From contig CANGNV010000003.1 of assembly GCA_947455485.1 (NCBI GenBank), positions 26,233 to 90,232 of the forward strand: a DNA stretch of 64,000 nucleotides, written 5' to 3'. Below the pieces are notes generated by a model. That model was not told the DNA's origin. It did no database searches and saw only the letters and a list, made by a program, of their open reading frames with translations. Below, one piece after another: positions 28,906-42,434 of the stretch. Origin of the DNA: Burkholderiaceae bacterium (lineage in GTDB: Bacteria > Pseudomonadota > Gammaproteobacteria > Burkholderiales > Burkholderiaceae). The translations under genes were made by a program, and so were the position numbers. The stretch's first letter is position 1. Each line of letters opens with the position of its first letter.

Positions 28906-30234
28906 ATGACTGACCAAGCTAATCTAGCTAAAACACAAAAGATCCAAAAAATTAATGGCGTTCGCGGCATGAACGATCTCTTGCCAGCTGATGCTGCGCA
29001 GTGGACACATTTAGAGCATGTCTTGCGAGATCTCACTCGCGCCTATGGCTATGAGTTCTTGCGCACTCCGATTGTGGAAGCGACTGCGGTGTTTCAGCGT
29101 GGCATTGGTGAAGTAACCGATATCGTTGAAAAAGAAATGTATTCCTTTGAGGATCGCCTGAATGGTGAGCAACTCACATTGCGACCAGAAGGTACTGCCG
29201 CGGTAGTTCGCGCCGTAGTTGAGAATAATCTTCTTTATGAAGGACCAAAGCGTCTTTGGTACACAGGCCCGATGTTCCGCCATGAGCGTCCACAACGTGG
29301 TCGCTATCGCCAATTCCATCAATTTGGTATTGAGGCGATGGGCTTTGCTGGTCCGGATATTGATGCTGAAATCATTTTGATGGGTCAACGCCTGTGGGAT
29401 GAGCTTGGCTTGAAGGGTGTGCGTTTAGAGATTAATTCTTTAGGACAAGCTCCTGAGCGTGCTGAGCATCGTGCTGCCTTAGTAACGTACTTCGAGAAAA
29501 ATAAGGAACAGCTTGACGAGGATTCCCAGCGACGCTTGTTAACCAATCCATTGCGCATCTTGGATTCTAAAAATCCAGCAATGCAGGATTTGATTGAAGG
29601 CGCGCCAAAGTTATTGGATTTCTTGGGTGAAGAGTCGCTCAAGCATTTCGACGCAGTTCAGGCATTGCTCAAGGCAAATAACATTCCTTGCAAGATCAAC
29701 CCCCGTTTAGTGCGTGGCTTGGATTATTACAACCTGACTGTTTTTGAGTGGATTACCGAAGAGTTAGGTGCTCAGGGCACGATCGCTGGTGGTGGTCGTT
29801 ATGACCCCTTGATCGAACGCATGGGTGGTAAAGCTGCTCCAGCTTGCGGTTGGGCCATGGGCATGGAACGTGTTTTGGAGTTGATGAAGGTTTCTGGATC
29901 CTTGCCAGAGCCGCAGGCTCAGTGCGATGCCTTTGTGATTCACCAGGGTGGCGAAACCTTGACTGCCGCCATGATCATTGCCGAGCGCCTGCGTAACGCC
30001 GGTATCGATGTCATCCTCTTTTGCCCTCCAGATGGCCAAACTGCGAGCTTTAAGTCTCAAATGAAGAAGGCGGATGCGAGCGGGGCAGCCTATGCAGTCA
30101 TTATTGGACCGGATGAGTTGGCTAAAAATGAGGCTCAGCTCAAGGATTTACGTAGCAGCGGTGAACAAAAGGCTGTAGCGCTAGATAGCGTTGTGGAGGC
30201 TGTAATTGATGCCATAGTTGGCGCCACCGAATAG
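28906..30234 (+). CDS. hisS: Histidyl-tRNA synthetase
   Basis: [41 protein letters not shown]. Confidence 0.98.
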   Translation: MTDQANLAKTQKIQKINGVRGMNDLLPADAAQWTHLEHVLRDLTRAYGYEFLRTPIVEATAVFQRGIGEVTDIVEKEMYSFEDRLNGEQLTLRPEGTAAVVRAVVENNLLYEGPKRLWYTGPMFRHERPQRGRYRQFHQFGIEAMGFAGPDIDAEIILMGQRLWDELGLKGVRLEINSLGQAPERAEHRAALVTYFEKNKEQLDEDSQRRLLTNPLRILDSKNPAMQDLIEGAPKLLDFLGEESLKHFDAVQALLKANNIPCKINPRLVRGLDYYNLTVFEWITEELGAQGTIAGGGRYDPLIERMGGKAAPACGWAMGMERVLELMKVSGSLPEPQAQCDAFVIHQGGETLTAAMIIAERLRNAGIDVILFCPPDGQTASFKSQMKKADASGAAYAVIIGPDELAKNEAQLKDLRSSGEQKAVALDSVVEAVIDAIVGATE

Positions 30235-30281
30235 AATTAAGACATTAATATTAAAAACTGTATTTATTAGCTTGGATTGAC

Positions 30282-30941
30282 ATGCCTTTAGACCTAGAAG
30301 AACAAGAACAAGTAGATCAACTTAAAGCATTCTGGCAAAAGTATCGCAACCTGATTACCGGTGTTGTGACTACTGCTTTATTTGCCTATGCGGCCTATAG
30401 CGGATACCAATGGTGGCGTACTAGCCAGGCCGCAGCCGCATCTCAGTTATACGAGACCATGGTTACCGCGATTAACAAGGGCGATAAAGATCAAACCTTG
30501 CGCGCTGCCGATGATTTGCAGAAGCAGTTTTCTGGCACCCCTTATGCGGCCATGTCCAGCCTAGTCGCTGCCAAGATTGCGTCTGATGCGGGTGACTCGG
30601 CAAAGGCCATGGATTATTTGCGTTGGGCTGCTAAGAATTCTTCTGACCAGGGTTATTTGGCTTTAGCTAAATTACGTTTGGCAGCGCAATTGATAGAGCA
30701 GGGTGCTGAAAAAGATTTAGCGGAAGCGGATGCCATTCTGAAAGAAAAACCTGTCTCAGGTTTTGAGGCTCTTTGGTTAGAGCGTCGCGGTGATTGGTAT
30801 TTGGCTCAAAAGAACACGGCAGATGCCCGCAAGAGTTATGAGGCTGCATGGAAGCAGTTAAATGATGCAAAAGAATTCCCTGAAGAGGCGCGCCGTCTCT
30901 TGAAGGTTAAATTGGATGCCGTCGGAGGAGTAGCTCAGTGA
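30282..30941 (+). CDS. yfgM: YfgM-like TPR membrane protein
   Basis: MPLDLEEQEQVDQLKAFWQKYRNLI N-term; position between hisS and bamB. Confidence 0.88.
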   Translation: MPLDLEEQEQVDQLKAFWQKYRNLITGVVTTALFAYAAYSGYQWWRTSQAAAASQLYETMVTAINKGDKDQTLRAADDLQKQFSGTPYAAMSSLVAAKIASDAGDSAKAMDYLRWAAKNSSDQGYLALAKLRLAAQLIEQGAEKDLAEADAILKEKPVSGFEALWLERRGDWYLAQKNTADARKSYEAAWKQLNDAKEFPEEARRLLKVKLDAVGGVAQ

Positions 30942-32095
30942 TGATGGATTGCAAACGTGCAGCAAAACTAGCAACTACAACCCTCATATTGGGTTCTGTA
31001 GTGCTGGCCTTAACGGCTTGTTCTGGTGGCTCACGTGTACGCAAGCCTGCTGAGCTCGTCCCGGTTACCAATCAATTTGACTTAACTCCCGTATGGTCAA
31101 CCAGCGTCGGTTCATCTGAGACATTTAACTTTCATCCTGCGGTAGCGGGTGATGCGGTCTACGCCGCTTCTCATCGCGGAAATCTCACTAAGCTTGATTT
31201 ACGTACCGGTGAAAAGTTGTGGGAAGTATCAGTGCCAGATCGCTTGTCTATTGGCCCTGGATCTGACGGTCGCACTACAGCGGTAGTCACTACCAAAGGC
31301 ACTGTTTATGCTTACGACGATACTGGTAAGCCTATCTGGAATGTTAGCGTTGGCAGTGAAGTGTTATCTGAGCCAGTGGTTGCTGGTGGCGTAGTCATCA
31401 TTCGCGCATTGGATAACCGCTTTATTGGGTTTGATGCGCAGACAGGTGTGCGTAAGTGGACTTATCAACGCCAACAATCTGCACTGTCATTACGTGTTGG
31501 CTATGGCATGCTTGCCATTGGTAATGAAGTAATTGTCACTGGATTTTCTGGTGGTCGTTTTGGCATGATCGCAATTGCAAACGGTGGCCTAATTTGGGAA
31601 ACCCCAGTCTCCTTTCCAAAAGGCTTCTCTGAAATTGAACGCCTTAATGATGTGACTGCTAAGCCAAGTATGGAAGGCGAAATTATTTGCGCTGTTTCAT
31701 ATCAAGGTCGCGTAGGTTGCGGCCAAGCGCGTACTGGAAACCTTTTATGGTTCAAAGATTATTCAAGCTTTACTGGTACAGCACAAAGTCCTGATCTAGT
31801 TTTCTCCTCCAATGAAAAATCGTATGTCACTGCGTTTGCAGTCAAGGATGGCTCACAAGTTTGGGAAAATACGCAGCTGACATTTAGAGATGTTGGTGAG
31901 CCGATGGCAGTTGGCAGAGTATTACTCGTTGGTGATGCACAGGGTTATGTGCATGCACTTTCACAAGCGAATGGTGAAATGCTGGCACGCATTCGTCATG
32001 ACAGTAGTCCAATCACAGCCGCACCGATTGCGGTGAATGGCCTCATCTTGGTTCAATCTCAAGGTGGCAAACTAGCGGCGTACAGTCCAAAATGA
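30938..32095 (+). CDS. bamB: Outer membrane protein assembly factor BamB
   Basis: Lipobox LTACSGG, PQQ-like beta-propeller repeats. Confidence 0.94.
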   Translation: MMMDCKRAAKLATTTLILGSVVLALTACSGGSRVRKPAELVPVTNQFDLTPVWSTSVGSSETFNFHPAVAGDAVYAASHRGNLTKLDLRTGEKLWEVSVPDRLSIGPGSDGRTTAVVTTKGTVYAYDDTGKPIWNVSVGSEVLSEPVVAGGVVIIRALDNRFIGFDAQTGVRKWTYQRQQSALSLRVGYGMLAIGNEVIVTGFSGGRFGMIAIANGGLIWETPVSFPKGFSEIERLNDVTAKPSMEGEIICAVSYQGRVGCGQARTGNLLWFKDYSSFTGTAQSPDLVFSSNEKSYVTAFAVKDGSQVWENTQLTFRDVGEPMAVGRVLLVGDAQGYVHALSQANGEMLARIRHDSSPITAAPIAVNGLILVQSQGGKLAAYSPK

Positions 32096-33456
32096 ATCCA
32101 GTAATTACTATTGTCGGTCGTCCTAATGTTGGTAAATCGACACTCTTTAATCGCTTAACGCGTTCACGTGATGCCTTGGTTGCTGACTTCTCGGGTTTAA
32201 CTCGCGATCGTCACTACGGTAAAGGTCGTATTGGTGAGCGTGCATTTATTTGCGTAGACACTGGCGGTTTTGAGCCTGTAGCTAAGACCGGCATTGTTGC
32301 CGAGATGGCCAAGCAAACCAAGCAAGCTGTAGCCGAATCCGACATCATTATTTTCTTGGTGGACGGCCGTTTGGGTATGGCGCCACAAGATCGTGTGATT
32401 GCTGATTTCTTGCGCAAGACAGGTAGACCAGTCATCCTAGCGGTGAATAAAACTGAAGGTATGCAAGCTGGCGTAGTTACTGCAGACTTCCATGAAATGG
32501 GTCTTGGTGAGCCATTCCCAATTTCATCTGCACATGGTGATGGTGTTCGTGGCTTGATTGATGATGCTTTGGATTCCTTAGGGATCCCAGAGCCTGAACC
32601 AGAAGAATTAGAAAACGACCCTAATCGCCCAATGAAGATTGCGGTAGTGGGGCGTCCTAACGTTGGCAAATCTACCTTGATCAATAAATTGATCGGTGAA
32701 GAGCGTGTTATTGCATTTGATATGCCAGGTACAACGCGCGACGCAATTGAAGTTCCTTTCGAGCGTAATGGCAAGCCTTATATCTTGATTGATACTGCGG
32801 GCCTGCGTCGTCGTGGCAAAGTATTTGAAGCAATTGAGAAGTTCTCGGTTGTAAAAACATTGCAAGCGATTGCCGATTGCAATGTAGTGATCTTGATGCT
32901 CGATGCCCAGCAAGATATTTCTGAGCAAGATGCTCACATCGCCGGCTTTATTGTGGAAGCAGGGCGTGCATTGGTTGTTGCTGTTAATAAATGGGATGGT
33001 TTGGATGCCTACGTTAAAGAGCGTGCGCGTTTAGAGATTGCTCAAAAGTTGCGCTTCCTCGATTTTGCAAACGTACACCCCATCTCAGCTAAAAAAGGCA
33101 CCGGCCTGAAAGAGTTATTTAAAGACGTTGACCTTGCCTACGCTGCTGCGATGGCGAAATTACCAACGCCTAAGCTCACCCGTATTTTGCAAGAGGCGAT
33201 TGAGCACCAACAGCCTAAGCGTGTGGGTATGGGTCGTCCAAAATTACGCTACGCCCACCAAGGTGGCATGAATCCTCCAATTGTGGTCATTCATGGAACA
33301 TCGTTAAGCGGTGTTACTGATAGCTATAAACGCTACCTGGAAGGTCGTTTTAGAGAAGTCTTCAAGTTACGCGGCACCCCATTGCGCATTCAGATGAATA
33401 CAGCCAAAAACCCCTATGTTGATGCGGACAAAGGCAAAAAAGGCAAAAAGAAGTAA
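32092..33456 (+). CDS. der: Ribosome biogenesis GTPase Der
   Basis: Two G domains: [15 protein letters not shown] and [15 protein letters not shown]. Confidence 0.98.
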   Translation: MNPVITIVGRPNVGKSTLFNRLTRSRDALVADFSGLTRDRHYGKGRIGERAFICVDTGGFEPVAKTGIVAEMAKQTKQAVAESDIIIFLVDGRLGMAPQDRVIADFLRKTGRPVILAVNKTEGMQAGVVTADFHEMGLGEPFPISSAHGDGVRGLIDDALDSLGIPEPEPEELENDPNRPMKIAVVGRPNVGKSTLINKLIGEERVIAFDMPGTTRDAIEVPFERNGKPYILIDTAGLRRRGKVFEAIEKFSVVKTLQAIADCNVVILMLDAQQDISEQDAHIAGFIVEAGRALVVAVNKWDGLDAYVKERARLEIAQKLRFLDFANVHPISAKKGTGLKELFKDVDLAYAAAMAKLPTPKLTRILQEAIEHQQPKRVGMGRPKLRYAHQGGMNPPIVVIHGTSLSGVTDSYKRYLEGRFREVFKLRGTPLRIQMNTAKNPYVDADKGKKGKKK

Positions 33457-33547
33457 AAATACAGAAATGGCGCTACAGATTTAATTGTGTTTTCAGTAAG
33501 GGGCTTGATTTTTCAATATCAGACCCCTTATGTTGGAGGTAGACAGC

Positions 33548-33573
33548 AGCAGTAAGCAGTAGCAGTAAGCAGT
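33548..33573 (+). repeat. Perfect 2 x 13-bp tandem repeat in the der-hfq intergenic region
   Basis: AGCAGTAAGCAGT AGCAGTAAGCAGT read directly. Confidence 0.9.
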
Positions 33574-33640
33574 AGATTGATAAATAAAAAAGCAAGACTC
33601 CCAAAATAGAAGCAGCGTATAAAAACCAATAAGGAGCAGT

Positions 33641-33883
33641 ATGAATAACAGCAAAATCCAATTGCTACAGGATCCCTTCCTCAATGCTTTGCGCAAAGAG
33701 CACGTTCCTGTCTCCATCTATCTTGTCAACGGCATCAAGCTGCAAGGCAATATTGAATCTTTTGATCAATACGTAGTCCTTTTGCGCAATACCGTTACTC
33801 AGATGGTTTACAAACACGCCATTTCCACGATTGTTCCTGCTCGTGCAGTGGAGTTCCGTACGGAAGAAGTTAGCTCTGTATAA
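33641..33883 (+). CDS. hfq: RNA chaperone Hfq
   Basis: [54 protein letters not shown]. Confidence 0.98.
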   Translation: MNNSKIQLLQDPFLNALRKEHVPVSIYLVNGIKLQGNIESFDQYVVLLRNTVTQMVYKHAISTIVPARAVEFRTEEVSSV

Positions 33884-35117
33884 AACGGGTGTAGATGCGG
33901 CGCGTGCCGTTCTAGTAGGAGTCGATACAGGCCGCGAAGATTTTGCGGACAGCATGGCAGAGCTCAGCCTTTTGGCTGAGAGTGCCGGCTCCATACCTAC
34001 AGCTAGTGTGATTGCCCGTAAGGGTAAAACAGATCCCGCTTTATTCATTGGCTCAGGCAAAGCAAATGAAGTTAAAAAAGTGATGGAAGAGCAAGGTGCC
34101 GAATTGGTCATCTTTAACCATCCGCTATCTCCAACACAGCAACGCAATTTAGAGCGCCATATTGGCTTTCACGTCATGGACCGTACGGGCCTGATTTTGG
34201 ATATCTTTAGTCAGAGAGCGCAAAGCCATATTGGTAAAACTCAGGTTGAGCTGGCTCAAGTGCGCTATCGCATGTCTCGTTTAGTACGTGCCTGGAGTCA
34301 CTTGGAACGTCAACGAGGCGGTATCGGTGTACGCGGTGGCCCTGGTGAAACCCAGATGGAGCTCGATCGACGGATGCTGGCTACCAAGGCTAAGCGTCTA
34401 GAAACAGAGCTTGAGAAGCTCCAGCGCCAGCAAAGAACCCAAAGAAGGGCTCGCAATCGCAAGGATGTCTTTTCAGTATCCTTGGTTGGGTATACCAATG
34501 CTGGGAAGTCCACATTGTTCAATTCCCTCACAAAGGCAGGGACATATGCTGCAGATCAGCTATTTGCGACCCTAGATACCACCTCCCGAAAGGTCCATTT
34601 AGATGGCGTGGGATCGATTGTGGTCTCCGATACGGTTGGATTTATCCGCGAGTTACCTCACCAGCTGGTGGAGGCGTTTAGAGCTACTTTGGATGAAACC
34701 ATCCATGCGGACCTGATTTTGCACGTGATTGACGCCTGTAGTCCGGTTGCCAGGGAGCAAAAGGCCGAAGTAGAGGCTGTTTTACGGGAAATTGGCGCAG
34801 ATGACATTCCCCGTATTGAGGTGATGAACAAAATTGATCAGATGCCCCAGACTTTTACGGAGGGTGCAGTCCTGGTCCGCGATTCCGAGGGAATTCCGAG
34901 CCAGGTTTTCCTCTCTGCCAAGACTGGCCTAGGCCTGGATTTATTGCGTTCAGCCCTCGCCGAATGCTCTCAAATGACTGATAGAATAAGGGTCGAGCAG
35001 AATCGTGCCAAGGTCCAAATGGCCCCAGACGAGTTTTTAGCTCCTTTACCCGAACGACCAGAGACTTCTGAATTTAACCCGATTCCCAACCGAAAATATT
35101 CACCAAACGATGCGTAA
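33831..35117 (+). CDS. hflX: GTPase HflX (exact start uncertain; overlaps hfq 3' end)
   Basis: [32 protein letters not shown]. Confidence 0.94.
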   Translation: MFLLVQWSSVRKKLALYKTGVDAARAVLVGVDTGREDFADSMAELSLLAESAGSIPTASVIARKGKTDPALFIGSGKANEVKKVMEEQGAELVIFNHPLSPTQQRNLERHIGFHVMDRTGLILDIFSQRAQSHIGKTQVELAQVRYRMSRLVRAWSHLERQRGGIGVRGGPGETQMELDRRMLATKAKRLETELEKLQRQQRTQRRARNRKDVFSVSLVGYTNAGKSTLFNSLTKAGTYAADQLFATLDTTSRKVHLDGVGSIVVSDTVGFIRELPHQLVEAFRATLDETIHADLILHVIDACSPVAREQKAEVEAVLREIGADDIPRIEVMNKIDQMPQTFTEGAVLVRDSEGIPSQVFLSAKTGLGLDLLRSALAECSQMTDRIRVEQNRAKVQMAPDEFLAPLPERPETSEFNPIPNRKYSPNDA

Positions 35118-36618
35118 ATTTCTTGAGCTGTTTTCGGTCAATGATCCAGGCTGGGGCAATAGTCACCCAGGCAATGGATCCAAAGATGCCAAAGGTGGGC
35201 AGGGTAGCGATCAACCCCCTCAAGCTGAACCTAGCAATCCAGATGCTGAAAAGCCGGTAGAGGCTCAGCCAAATAACCAGCCCGCTAAACCGGATGGCCC
35301 TCCCGATTTAGATGAGTTGTGGCGTGATTTCAATGACCGCCTCAGCGGAATTTTTGGCGGCAAGAAAAAACCTGGTGCAACTTCAAGCAAGCCTGCCAAT
35401 AAACCAAATAGTACCGACATTCCTCCGCCATCTCAGCGTGGCAATGGTGGTGGCAACAATGGCGGTAATGGTGGCGGTAGTATGAGTGCGCCTAATTTCA
35501 ATTTCAGCAATCCATTTGGCTCTAAAGCTACAGTCTTGTTGGCTGCTGGTGGCGTGGTATTGGTTTGGATCTTTAGTGGCTTCTTCATTATTCAAGAAGG
35601 CCAAGCTGGAGTGATCTCTACCTTCGGTAAATATGATTACACCGCTAAGCCAGGTATTAACTGGCGCATGCCTTGGCCAATTCAATCTCAAGAGACGGTT
35701 AATTTATCTGGCGTGCGATCTGTAGAGGTGGGTCGCCCAACATTAATTAAGGCAACCAATCAAAAAGATTCTTCGATGTTGACCGAAGATGAAAACATTA
35801 TTGATGTGCGCTTCGCAGTTCAATACAGATTAAAAGATCCTACCGATTATTTATTCAATAATCGCGATCCTGATGCCACAGTAGTTCAAGCAGCAGAGAC
35901 CTCCGTTCGTGAAATCGTTGCTCGTAGCAAGATGGATACCGTCTTGTACGAAGGGCGCGAGAAGATTGGTGTTGATCTCGCAAACTCGATTCAGAAAATT
36001 TTAGATAGCTACAAGACCGGCATCTATGTAACTAGCGTGACCGTTCAAAACGTTCAGCCCCCAGAGCAAGTCCAAGCTGCGTTTGATGATGCTGTAAAAG
36101 CAGGGCAAGACCAAGAGCGTTTAAAGAGTGAAGGTCAGGCTTATGCAAACGATATTATTCCGCGCGCCAAAGGTACGGCAGCTCGTTTGATTCAAGAGGC
36201 TGAAGGTTATAAGGCACGTGTAGTGGCTACAGCTGAAGGTGACGCTGCCCGCTTTAAACAAGTATTTGTGGAGTATGCAAAAGCGCCCGGCGTGACGCGT
36301 GATCGCATGTATATCGACAGCATGCGCGAGATGTATAACAACGTGACTAAAGTTTTGGTGGACACGACTAAAAACAATAGCCTCCTCTATCTCCCGCTAG
36401 ATAAGTTGGTCGCTCAAGTGAGCGCTGAAAGTACTCAAGTAGCAACAGGCCAAGCGCCTGCTACTACACCAACTGGATCTGTCACAGTGGGTGGGGCAAC
36501 AGGCAATCCTGCGGCGCCAACCCCTGTTTCTCCAAGTGTTGCCGCTCCTAATAGTGGGTCTGCAAATACTGCTGATAAACGTGATGGCTTACGTAGTCGT
36601 GATCGGGAGGCAAGATAA
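35110..36618 (+). CDS. hflK: FtsH protease activity modulator HflK
   Basis: Gly-rich N-term, single TM, SPFH/band 7 domain; precedes hflC. Confidence 0.96.
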   Translation: MRKFLELFSVNDPGWGNSHPGNGSKDAKGGQGSDQPPQAEPSNPDAEKPVEAQPNNQPAKPDGPPDLDELWRDFNDRLSGIFGGKKKPGATSSKPANKPNSTDIPPPSQRGNGGGNNGGNGGGSMSAPNFNFSNPFGSKATVLLAAGGVVLVWIFSGFFIIQEGQAGVISTFGKYDYTAKPGINWRMPWPIQSQETVNLSGVRSVEVGRPTLIKATNQKDSSMLTEDENIIDVRFAVQYRLKDPTDYLFNNRDPDATVVQAAETSVREIVARSKMDTVLYEGREKIGVDLANSIQKILDSYKTGIYVTSVTVQNVQPPEQVQAAFDDAVKAGQDQERLKSEGQAYANDIIPRAKGTAARLIQEAEGYKARVVATAEGDAARFKQVFVEYAKAPGVTRDRMYIDSMREMYNNVTKVLVDTTKNNSLLYLPLDKLVAQVSAESTQVATGQAPATTPTGSVTVGGATGNPAAPTPVSPSVAAPNSGSANTADKRDGLRSRDREAR

Positions 36619-37490
36619 TGAATGCAAATCGTCTCCTAGCTAGCATTGCTGGATTAATAGCTCTTGCCTATGTTCTAGCATCCAGCATTTTTATTGTCGA
36701 TCAACGCAACTTTGCTGTTGTCTTTGCTTTTGGTCAGATTGTTCGCGTGATCGAGCAGCCTGGCTTGCAAATGAAATATCCAGCGCCGTTCGAAAGCGTA
36801 CGTTTCTTTGATCGCCGTATTCTCACAATCGACAACCCTGAAGCAGAACGTTTTATTACTGCTGAGAAGAAGAATCTCTTGGTGGATTCGTATGTGAAAT
36901 GGCGCATTGTGGATCCACGCAAATTCTTCATCAGCTTTAAGGGTGATGAGCGTTTGGCGCAAGATCGTTTAACTCAGTTGGTTCGCTCCGCCTTGAACGA
37001 AGAGTTCACCAAGCGGACTGTGCGTGAGTTGATTTCTGATCAGCGTGAAGAGGTAATGCAAGGTATACGCAAGAAGGTGGCTGATGATGCTTCAGATATC
37101 GGCGTAGAAATTGTGGATGTCCGACTCAAGCGCGTTGATTTGCTTGCTGAGATTAGTGATTCTGTTTATCGCCGTATGGAAGCGGAACGTAAACGCGTTG
37201 CCAATGAGTTGCGCTCTACTGGTGCAGCAGAATCAGACAAGATTCGAGCAAATGCTGAGCGTCAACGTGACACAATTCTGGCTGAAGCTTATCGTGATGC
37301 GCAAAAGATTAAAGGTTCAGGCGATGCAAAGGCCACTGCACTGTATGCAGAAGCGTTTGGTCGCGATCCACAGTTTGCACAGTTCTATCAGAGTCTTGAG
37401 GCTTACCGCAGCTCCTTCAAAGATAAGAAGGATGTCATGGTGGTTGAGCCTAATGGCGAGTTCTTTAAGTTCTTGCACAAAAAAAATTGA
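36618..37490 (+). CDS. hflC: Protease modulator HflC
   Basis: SSIFIVDQRNFAVVFAFGQIVRVIEQPGL; band 7 domain. Confidence 0.96.
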   Translation: MNANRLLASIAGLIALAYVLASSIFIVDQRNFAVVFAFGQIVRVIEQPGLQMKYPAPFESVRFFDRRILTIDNPEAERFITAEKKNLLVDSYVKWRIVDPRKFFISFKGDERLAQDRLTQLVRSALNEEFTKRTVRELISDQREEVMQGIRKKVADDASDIGVEIVDVRLKRVDLLAEISDSVYRRMEAERKRVANELRSTGAAESDKIRANAERQRDTILAEAYRDAQKIKGSGDAKATALYAEAFGRDPQFAQFYQSLEAYRSSFKDKKDVMVVEPNGEFFKFLHKKN

Positions 37491-37508
37491 AAGTGAATAT
37501 TTCAGATC

Positions 37509-38672
37509 ATGAATCGTTGGTTACTTCCTGAAGATATTGCTGATGTTTTACCAGCCGAGGCTCGTAAGGTAGAGTCTCTGCGTCGCGCCATTCTGGATTT
37601 GTATGAGTCCTATGGATATGAGCTGGTTGCCCCTCCGATTCTGGAGTTCCTGGATTCATTGCTCACAGGCACTGGTTCAGATCTCAATTTGCAAACATTC
37701 AAATTGGTTGATCAATTATCTGGTCGTACTTTAGGTCTGCGTGCAGACATGACTCCACAAGTGGCTCGCATTGATGCCCATTTACTCAATCGCAAAGGTG
37801 TGACTCGTCTTTGCTATTCAGGTTCTATTGCACACGCCCGCACCCCAGTAGGCAGCTCTGCTCGCGAAGAATTGCAACTCGGCGCTGAAATTTACGGCTG
37901 CGCAAGTTGGGAAGCGGATTTTGAAGCAGTCTCCTTGCTATTACAGACCTTAAGGGTTGCTGGCTTGAATAAGGTTTATCTAGATCTGTCTCATGCTGGT
38001 GTGCTCGCAGGAATCCTAGATGGGCAAAATCTTGAGAAGGGTGACATCGAGGCGCTCTATAGCTTGCTGCAAAGCAAGGATCGACCACGCTTGGCTATTT
38101 GGGCTAAATGCCTGCCAGCTAAATCTGCTGAAGCTTTAATGGCTCTTACAGAGTTGAATGGACCCTGCGCTCAAGTATTGGCTGACGCTAAAAAGTCTTT
38201 GCCAAAACACAAGTTGATTGATGAAGCCTTAGCTCAATTAGAAAAGCTTGCTGCTGCAACGACTGCATTGCCTCATGAGCTTGAGCTCAGTATTGATTTG
38301 GCTGATTTGCGTGGATATCAATATCACAGCGGTGTCATGTTTGCCGCTTATGTTGATATGTTGCCACAACCAATAGCCCGTGGCGGTAGATATGATCATG
38401 TTGGCCAGGCATTTGGACGTCCTCGTCCTGCGACTGGCTTTTCAATGGATTTATTGACTCTTGCCAATCTTGCCCCTACAGCGCAAAGAAAGTCTGCCAT
38501 CATCGCGCCTTGGATTGTTGATGCAAGCCTGGCTAGCAAGATTGCTGAATTGCGCAATGCTGGTGAAGTAGTCATTCAAGCAATGGATGGCGACGCTGTA
38601 GAAACCGCTGAATATATTTGTGATCGTGAGCTAGTAAAGCAGGGTAGCTCATGGGAGTTGAAAAAGAAGTAA
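37509..38672 (+). CDS. hisZ: ATP phosphoribosyltransferase regulatory subunit
   Basis: HisRS-like: WLLPEDIADVLP, LGLRADMTPQVARIDA. Confidence 0.93.
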   Translation: MNRWLLPEDIADVLPAEARKVESLRRAILDLYESYGYELVAPPILEFLDSLLTGTGSDLNLQTFKLVDQLSGRTLGLRADMTPQVARIDAHLLNRKGVTRLCYSGSIAHARTPVGSSAREELQLGAEIYGCASWEADFEAVSLLLQTLRVAGLNKVYLDLSHAGVLAGILDGQNLEKGDIEALYSLLQSKDRPRLAIWAKCLPAKSAEALMALTELNGPCAQVLADAKKSLPKHKLIDEALAQLEKLAAATTALPHELELSIDLADLRGYQYHSGVMFAAYVDMLPQPIARGGRYDHVGQAFGRPRPATGFSMDLLTLANLAPTAQRKSAIIAPWIVDASLASKIAELRNAGEVVIQAMDGDAVETAEYICDRELVKQGSSWELKKK

Positions 38673-38696
38673 CTCGCTTTATTAATAACGTACTAA

Positions 38697-40064
<1,368 letters not shown>

Positions 40065-40125
40065 TAAGATTTCCTTTACTAACTTTTTATATATTTAATT
40101 TACCTATTTGTTTCGGAGTTTCTAG

Positions 40126-42339
40126 ATGACTGCACGTACTCAATGCAATAGCCTGCAAGTGGCTACACCGTTATATCGCTTTATTGAAGATAAAGTTTTG
40201 CCTGGTACAGGGATTAAAAGCGCTGACTTTTGGAAAGGTTTTGACGAAATCGTTAAAGACCTAGGTCCAAAAAACGAAGCTTTGTTGGCTAAGCGCGATC
40301 GCTTGCAATTGGATTTGGATAAGTGGCACCAAGCCAATCCTGGCCCAATCAAAGATATGCCTGCTTATCGCAAGCACCTGAAAGAAATCGGCTACTTAGA
40401 TGAGGTGCCAGGAAAAGTTCTGGGCACAACCAAGAACGTTGATGATGAATTGGCTCTTCAAGCCGGTCCTCAATTGGTGGTTCCAGTTCTCAATGCACGC
40501 TATGCATTGAATGCTGCTAATGCACGCTGGGGTTCTTTGTATGACGCTCTCTACGGTACTGACGTTATCTCTGAAGATGATGGCGCAACTAAAGCTGGTG
40601 CTTACAACCCGATTCGTGGCGCCAAGGTTGTAGCCTTTGCTCGTAAATTTTTAGATCAATCTGCACCGCTGGCCAAAGGTTCGCATGCGGATGCTACGGC
40701 GTACACAGTGGATGGCAATAAGTTAGTTGTGAGCCTGAAGGACGGTAGCAACACCGGTCTTGCTGATGAGAAGCAGTTTGTGGGCTATCAAGGCGATGCT
40801 TCTGCACCTTCTTCAGTTCTCTTGCGCAATAACGGTGTCCATATTGATATTGAGATCAATAAGAGCAAAACCATTGGTGCTAGCGATGCTGCTGGTGTAA
40901 ACGATGTTGTACTCGAGGCAGCACTCTCTACCATTTTGGATTTGGAAGATTCAATTGCGGCAGTTGATGGCGATGACAAAGTCCTTGCTTATGAAAACTG
41001 GTTGGGCATTCTCAAGGGCACATTAGTTGAAGAAGTGAGCAAGGGTGGCAAAACCTTTACTCGCACATTAAACCCGGATCGTAAATACACTGCCGGTATC
41101 GGTGCTGTTGATGCCAAAGATGGCGTAGTGACTTTGCACGGTCGTTCATTGCTATTCCTCCGTAACGTTGGTCACTTGATGACGAACCCAGCGATCATCA
41201 CTGGCGACGGTAAAGAAATTTATGAAGGTATTTTGGATGCGGTAGTGACCGTGTTGATTGCCTTGTATGACATCAATCGTCCTGCAACTCAGGCAATTGG
41301 TAATACCCGTAAAGGCTCGGTCTATATTGTTAAGCCAAAAATGCATAGCCCTGAAGAAGTTGCCTTTGCTGCTGAACTCTTTAGCCGTGTTGAGAAATTG
41401 CTAGGCTTGCCAGCAGACACTGTAAAGCTGGGCATCATGGATGAAGAGCGTCGCATGAGCGCCAACATTAAGGCTGCGATTGCTGCTGCAGGTGCGCGCG
41501 TTGCCTTTATTAATACTGGCTTCCTTGATCGCACCGGCGATGAAATGCATACTGCAATGCATGCAGGTCCAATGATGCGCAAAGGCGATATGAAGACCAG
41601 CAAGTGGTTATCTGCTTACGAGCGTCGTAACGTTCTAGCTGGTTTGGATTGTGGCTTACGTGGTCGCGCTCAAATCGGTAAAGGAATGTGGGCAATGCCA
41701 GATTTGATGAAGGCCATGGTTGAGCAGAAGATTGTTCATCCAAAGGCAGGTGCAAATACTGCATGGGTGCCATCACCAACAGCGGCAACATTGCACGCTT
41801 TGCACTACCATCAAGTCAATGTAGCGCAATTGCAAAAAGAGATGGAGCAGTTAGATACTGCTGCTGAAGCTGAAGCCCTGATTGATGATTTGTTGACCAT
41901 TCCAGTGGTGGAAAAAGCCAACTGGTCTAAGGAAGAAATTCAGCAAGAGTTAGATAACAATTGCCAAGGTATTTTGGGTTATGTAGTTCGTTGGATTGAT
42001 CAAGGCGTTGGTTGTTCTAAGGTGCCTGATATTCATAACGTCGGCTTGATGGAAGACCGCGCTACGTTGCGTATTTCAAGTCAGCACATTGCTAACTGGT
42101 TATTACACGGTATCGTTACTGAAGCTCAAGTGAACGAGACTTTGCAGCGTATGGCTAAAGTAGTTGATGGTCAAAATGCTGGCGATGCTTTGTACAAGCC
42201 AATGATGCCAAATTACAAAGACTCTTATGCCTATAAAGCAGCTAGCGATCTGATTTTCAAAGGTCTAGAGCAGCCGAATGGCTATACCGAGCCTTTGCTT
42301 CATGCATGGCGCTTGGAAGTGAAGAAAGCTCACGCTTAA
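40126..42339 (+). CDS. glcB: Malate synthase G
   Basis: 737 aa; [43 protein letters not shown]. Confidence 0.96.
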   Translation: MTARTQCNSLQVATPLYRFIEDKVLPGTGIKSADFWKGFDEIVKDLGPKNEALLAKRDRLQLDLDKWHQANPGPIKDMPAYRKHLKEIGYLDEVPGKVLGTTKNVDDELALQAGPQLVVPVLNARYALNAANARWGSLYDALYGTDVISEDDGATKAGAYNPIRGAKVVAFARKFLDQSAPLAKGSHADATAYTVDGNKLVVSLKDGSNTGLADEKQFVGYQGDASAPSSVLLRNNGVHIDIEINKSKTIGASDAAGVNDVVLEAALSTILDLEDSIAAVDGDDKVLAYENWLGILKGTLVEEVSKGGKTFTRTLNPDRKYTAGIGAVDAKDGVVTLHGRSLLFLRNVGHLMTNPAIITGDGKEIYEGILDAVVTVLIALYDINRPATQAIGNTRKGSVYIVKPKMHSPEEVAFAAELFSRVEKLLGLPADTVKLGIMDEERRMSANIKAAIAAAGARVAFINTGFLDRTGDEMHTAMHAGPMMRKGDMKTSKWLSAYERRNVLAGLDCGLRGRAQIGKGMWAMPDLMKAMVEQKIVHPKAGANTAWVPSPTAATLHALHYHQVNVAQLQKEMEQLDTAAEAEALIDDLLTIPVVEKANWSKEEIQQELDNNCQGILGYVVRWIDQGVGCSKVPDIHNVGLMEDRATLRISSQHIANWLLHGIVTEAQVNETLQRMAKVVDGQNAGDALYKPMMPNYKDSYAYKAASDLIFKGLEQPNGYTEPLLHAWRLEVKKAHA

Positions 42340-42365
42340 GCCCTCAGTTCTTTGCTCTCAAGATC

Positions 42366-42397
42366 AAATGGATTTGTCGCAAGGCAAGTCCATTTTT
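42366..42397 (+). terminator. Rho-independent terminator downstream of glcB
   Basis: ATGGATTTGTCgcaaGGCAAGTCCAT stem followed by TTTTC. Confidence 0.75.
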
Positions 42398-42434
42398 CTT
42401 TGGCCTGCAACTTACTTAAACTCTAAGACATTCC

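Noticed and set aside
32214-32774. 186-aa minus ORF antisense to der
   Set aside because: Antisense to a clearly conserved GTPase; no independent evidence.
33665-34147. 160-aa minus ORF antisense to hfq/hflX
   Set aside because: Antisense to two certain genes.
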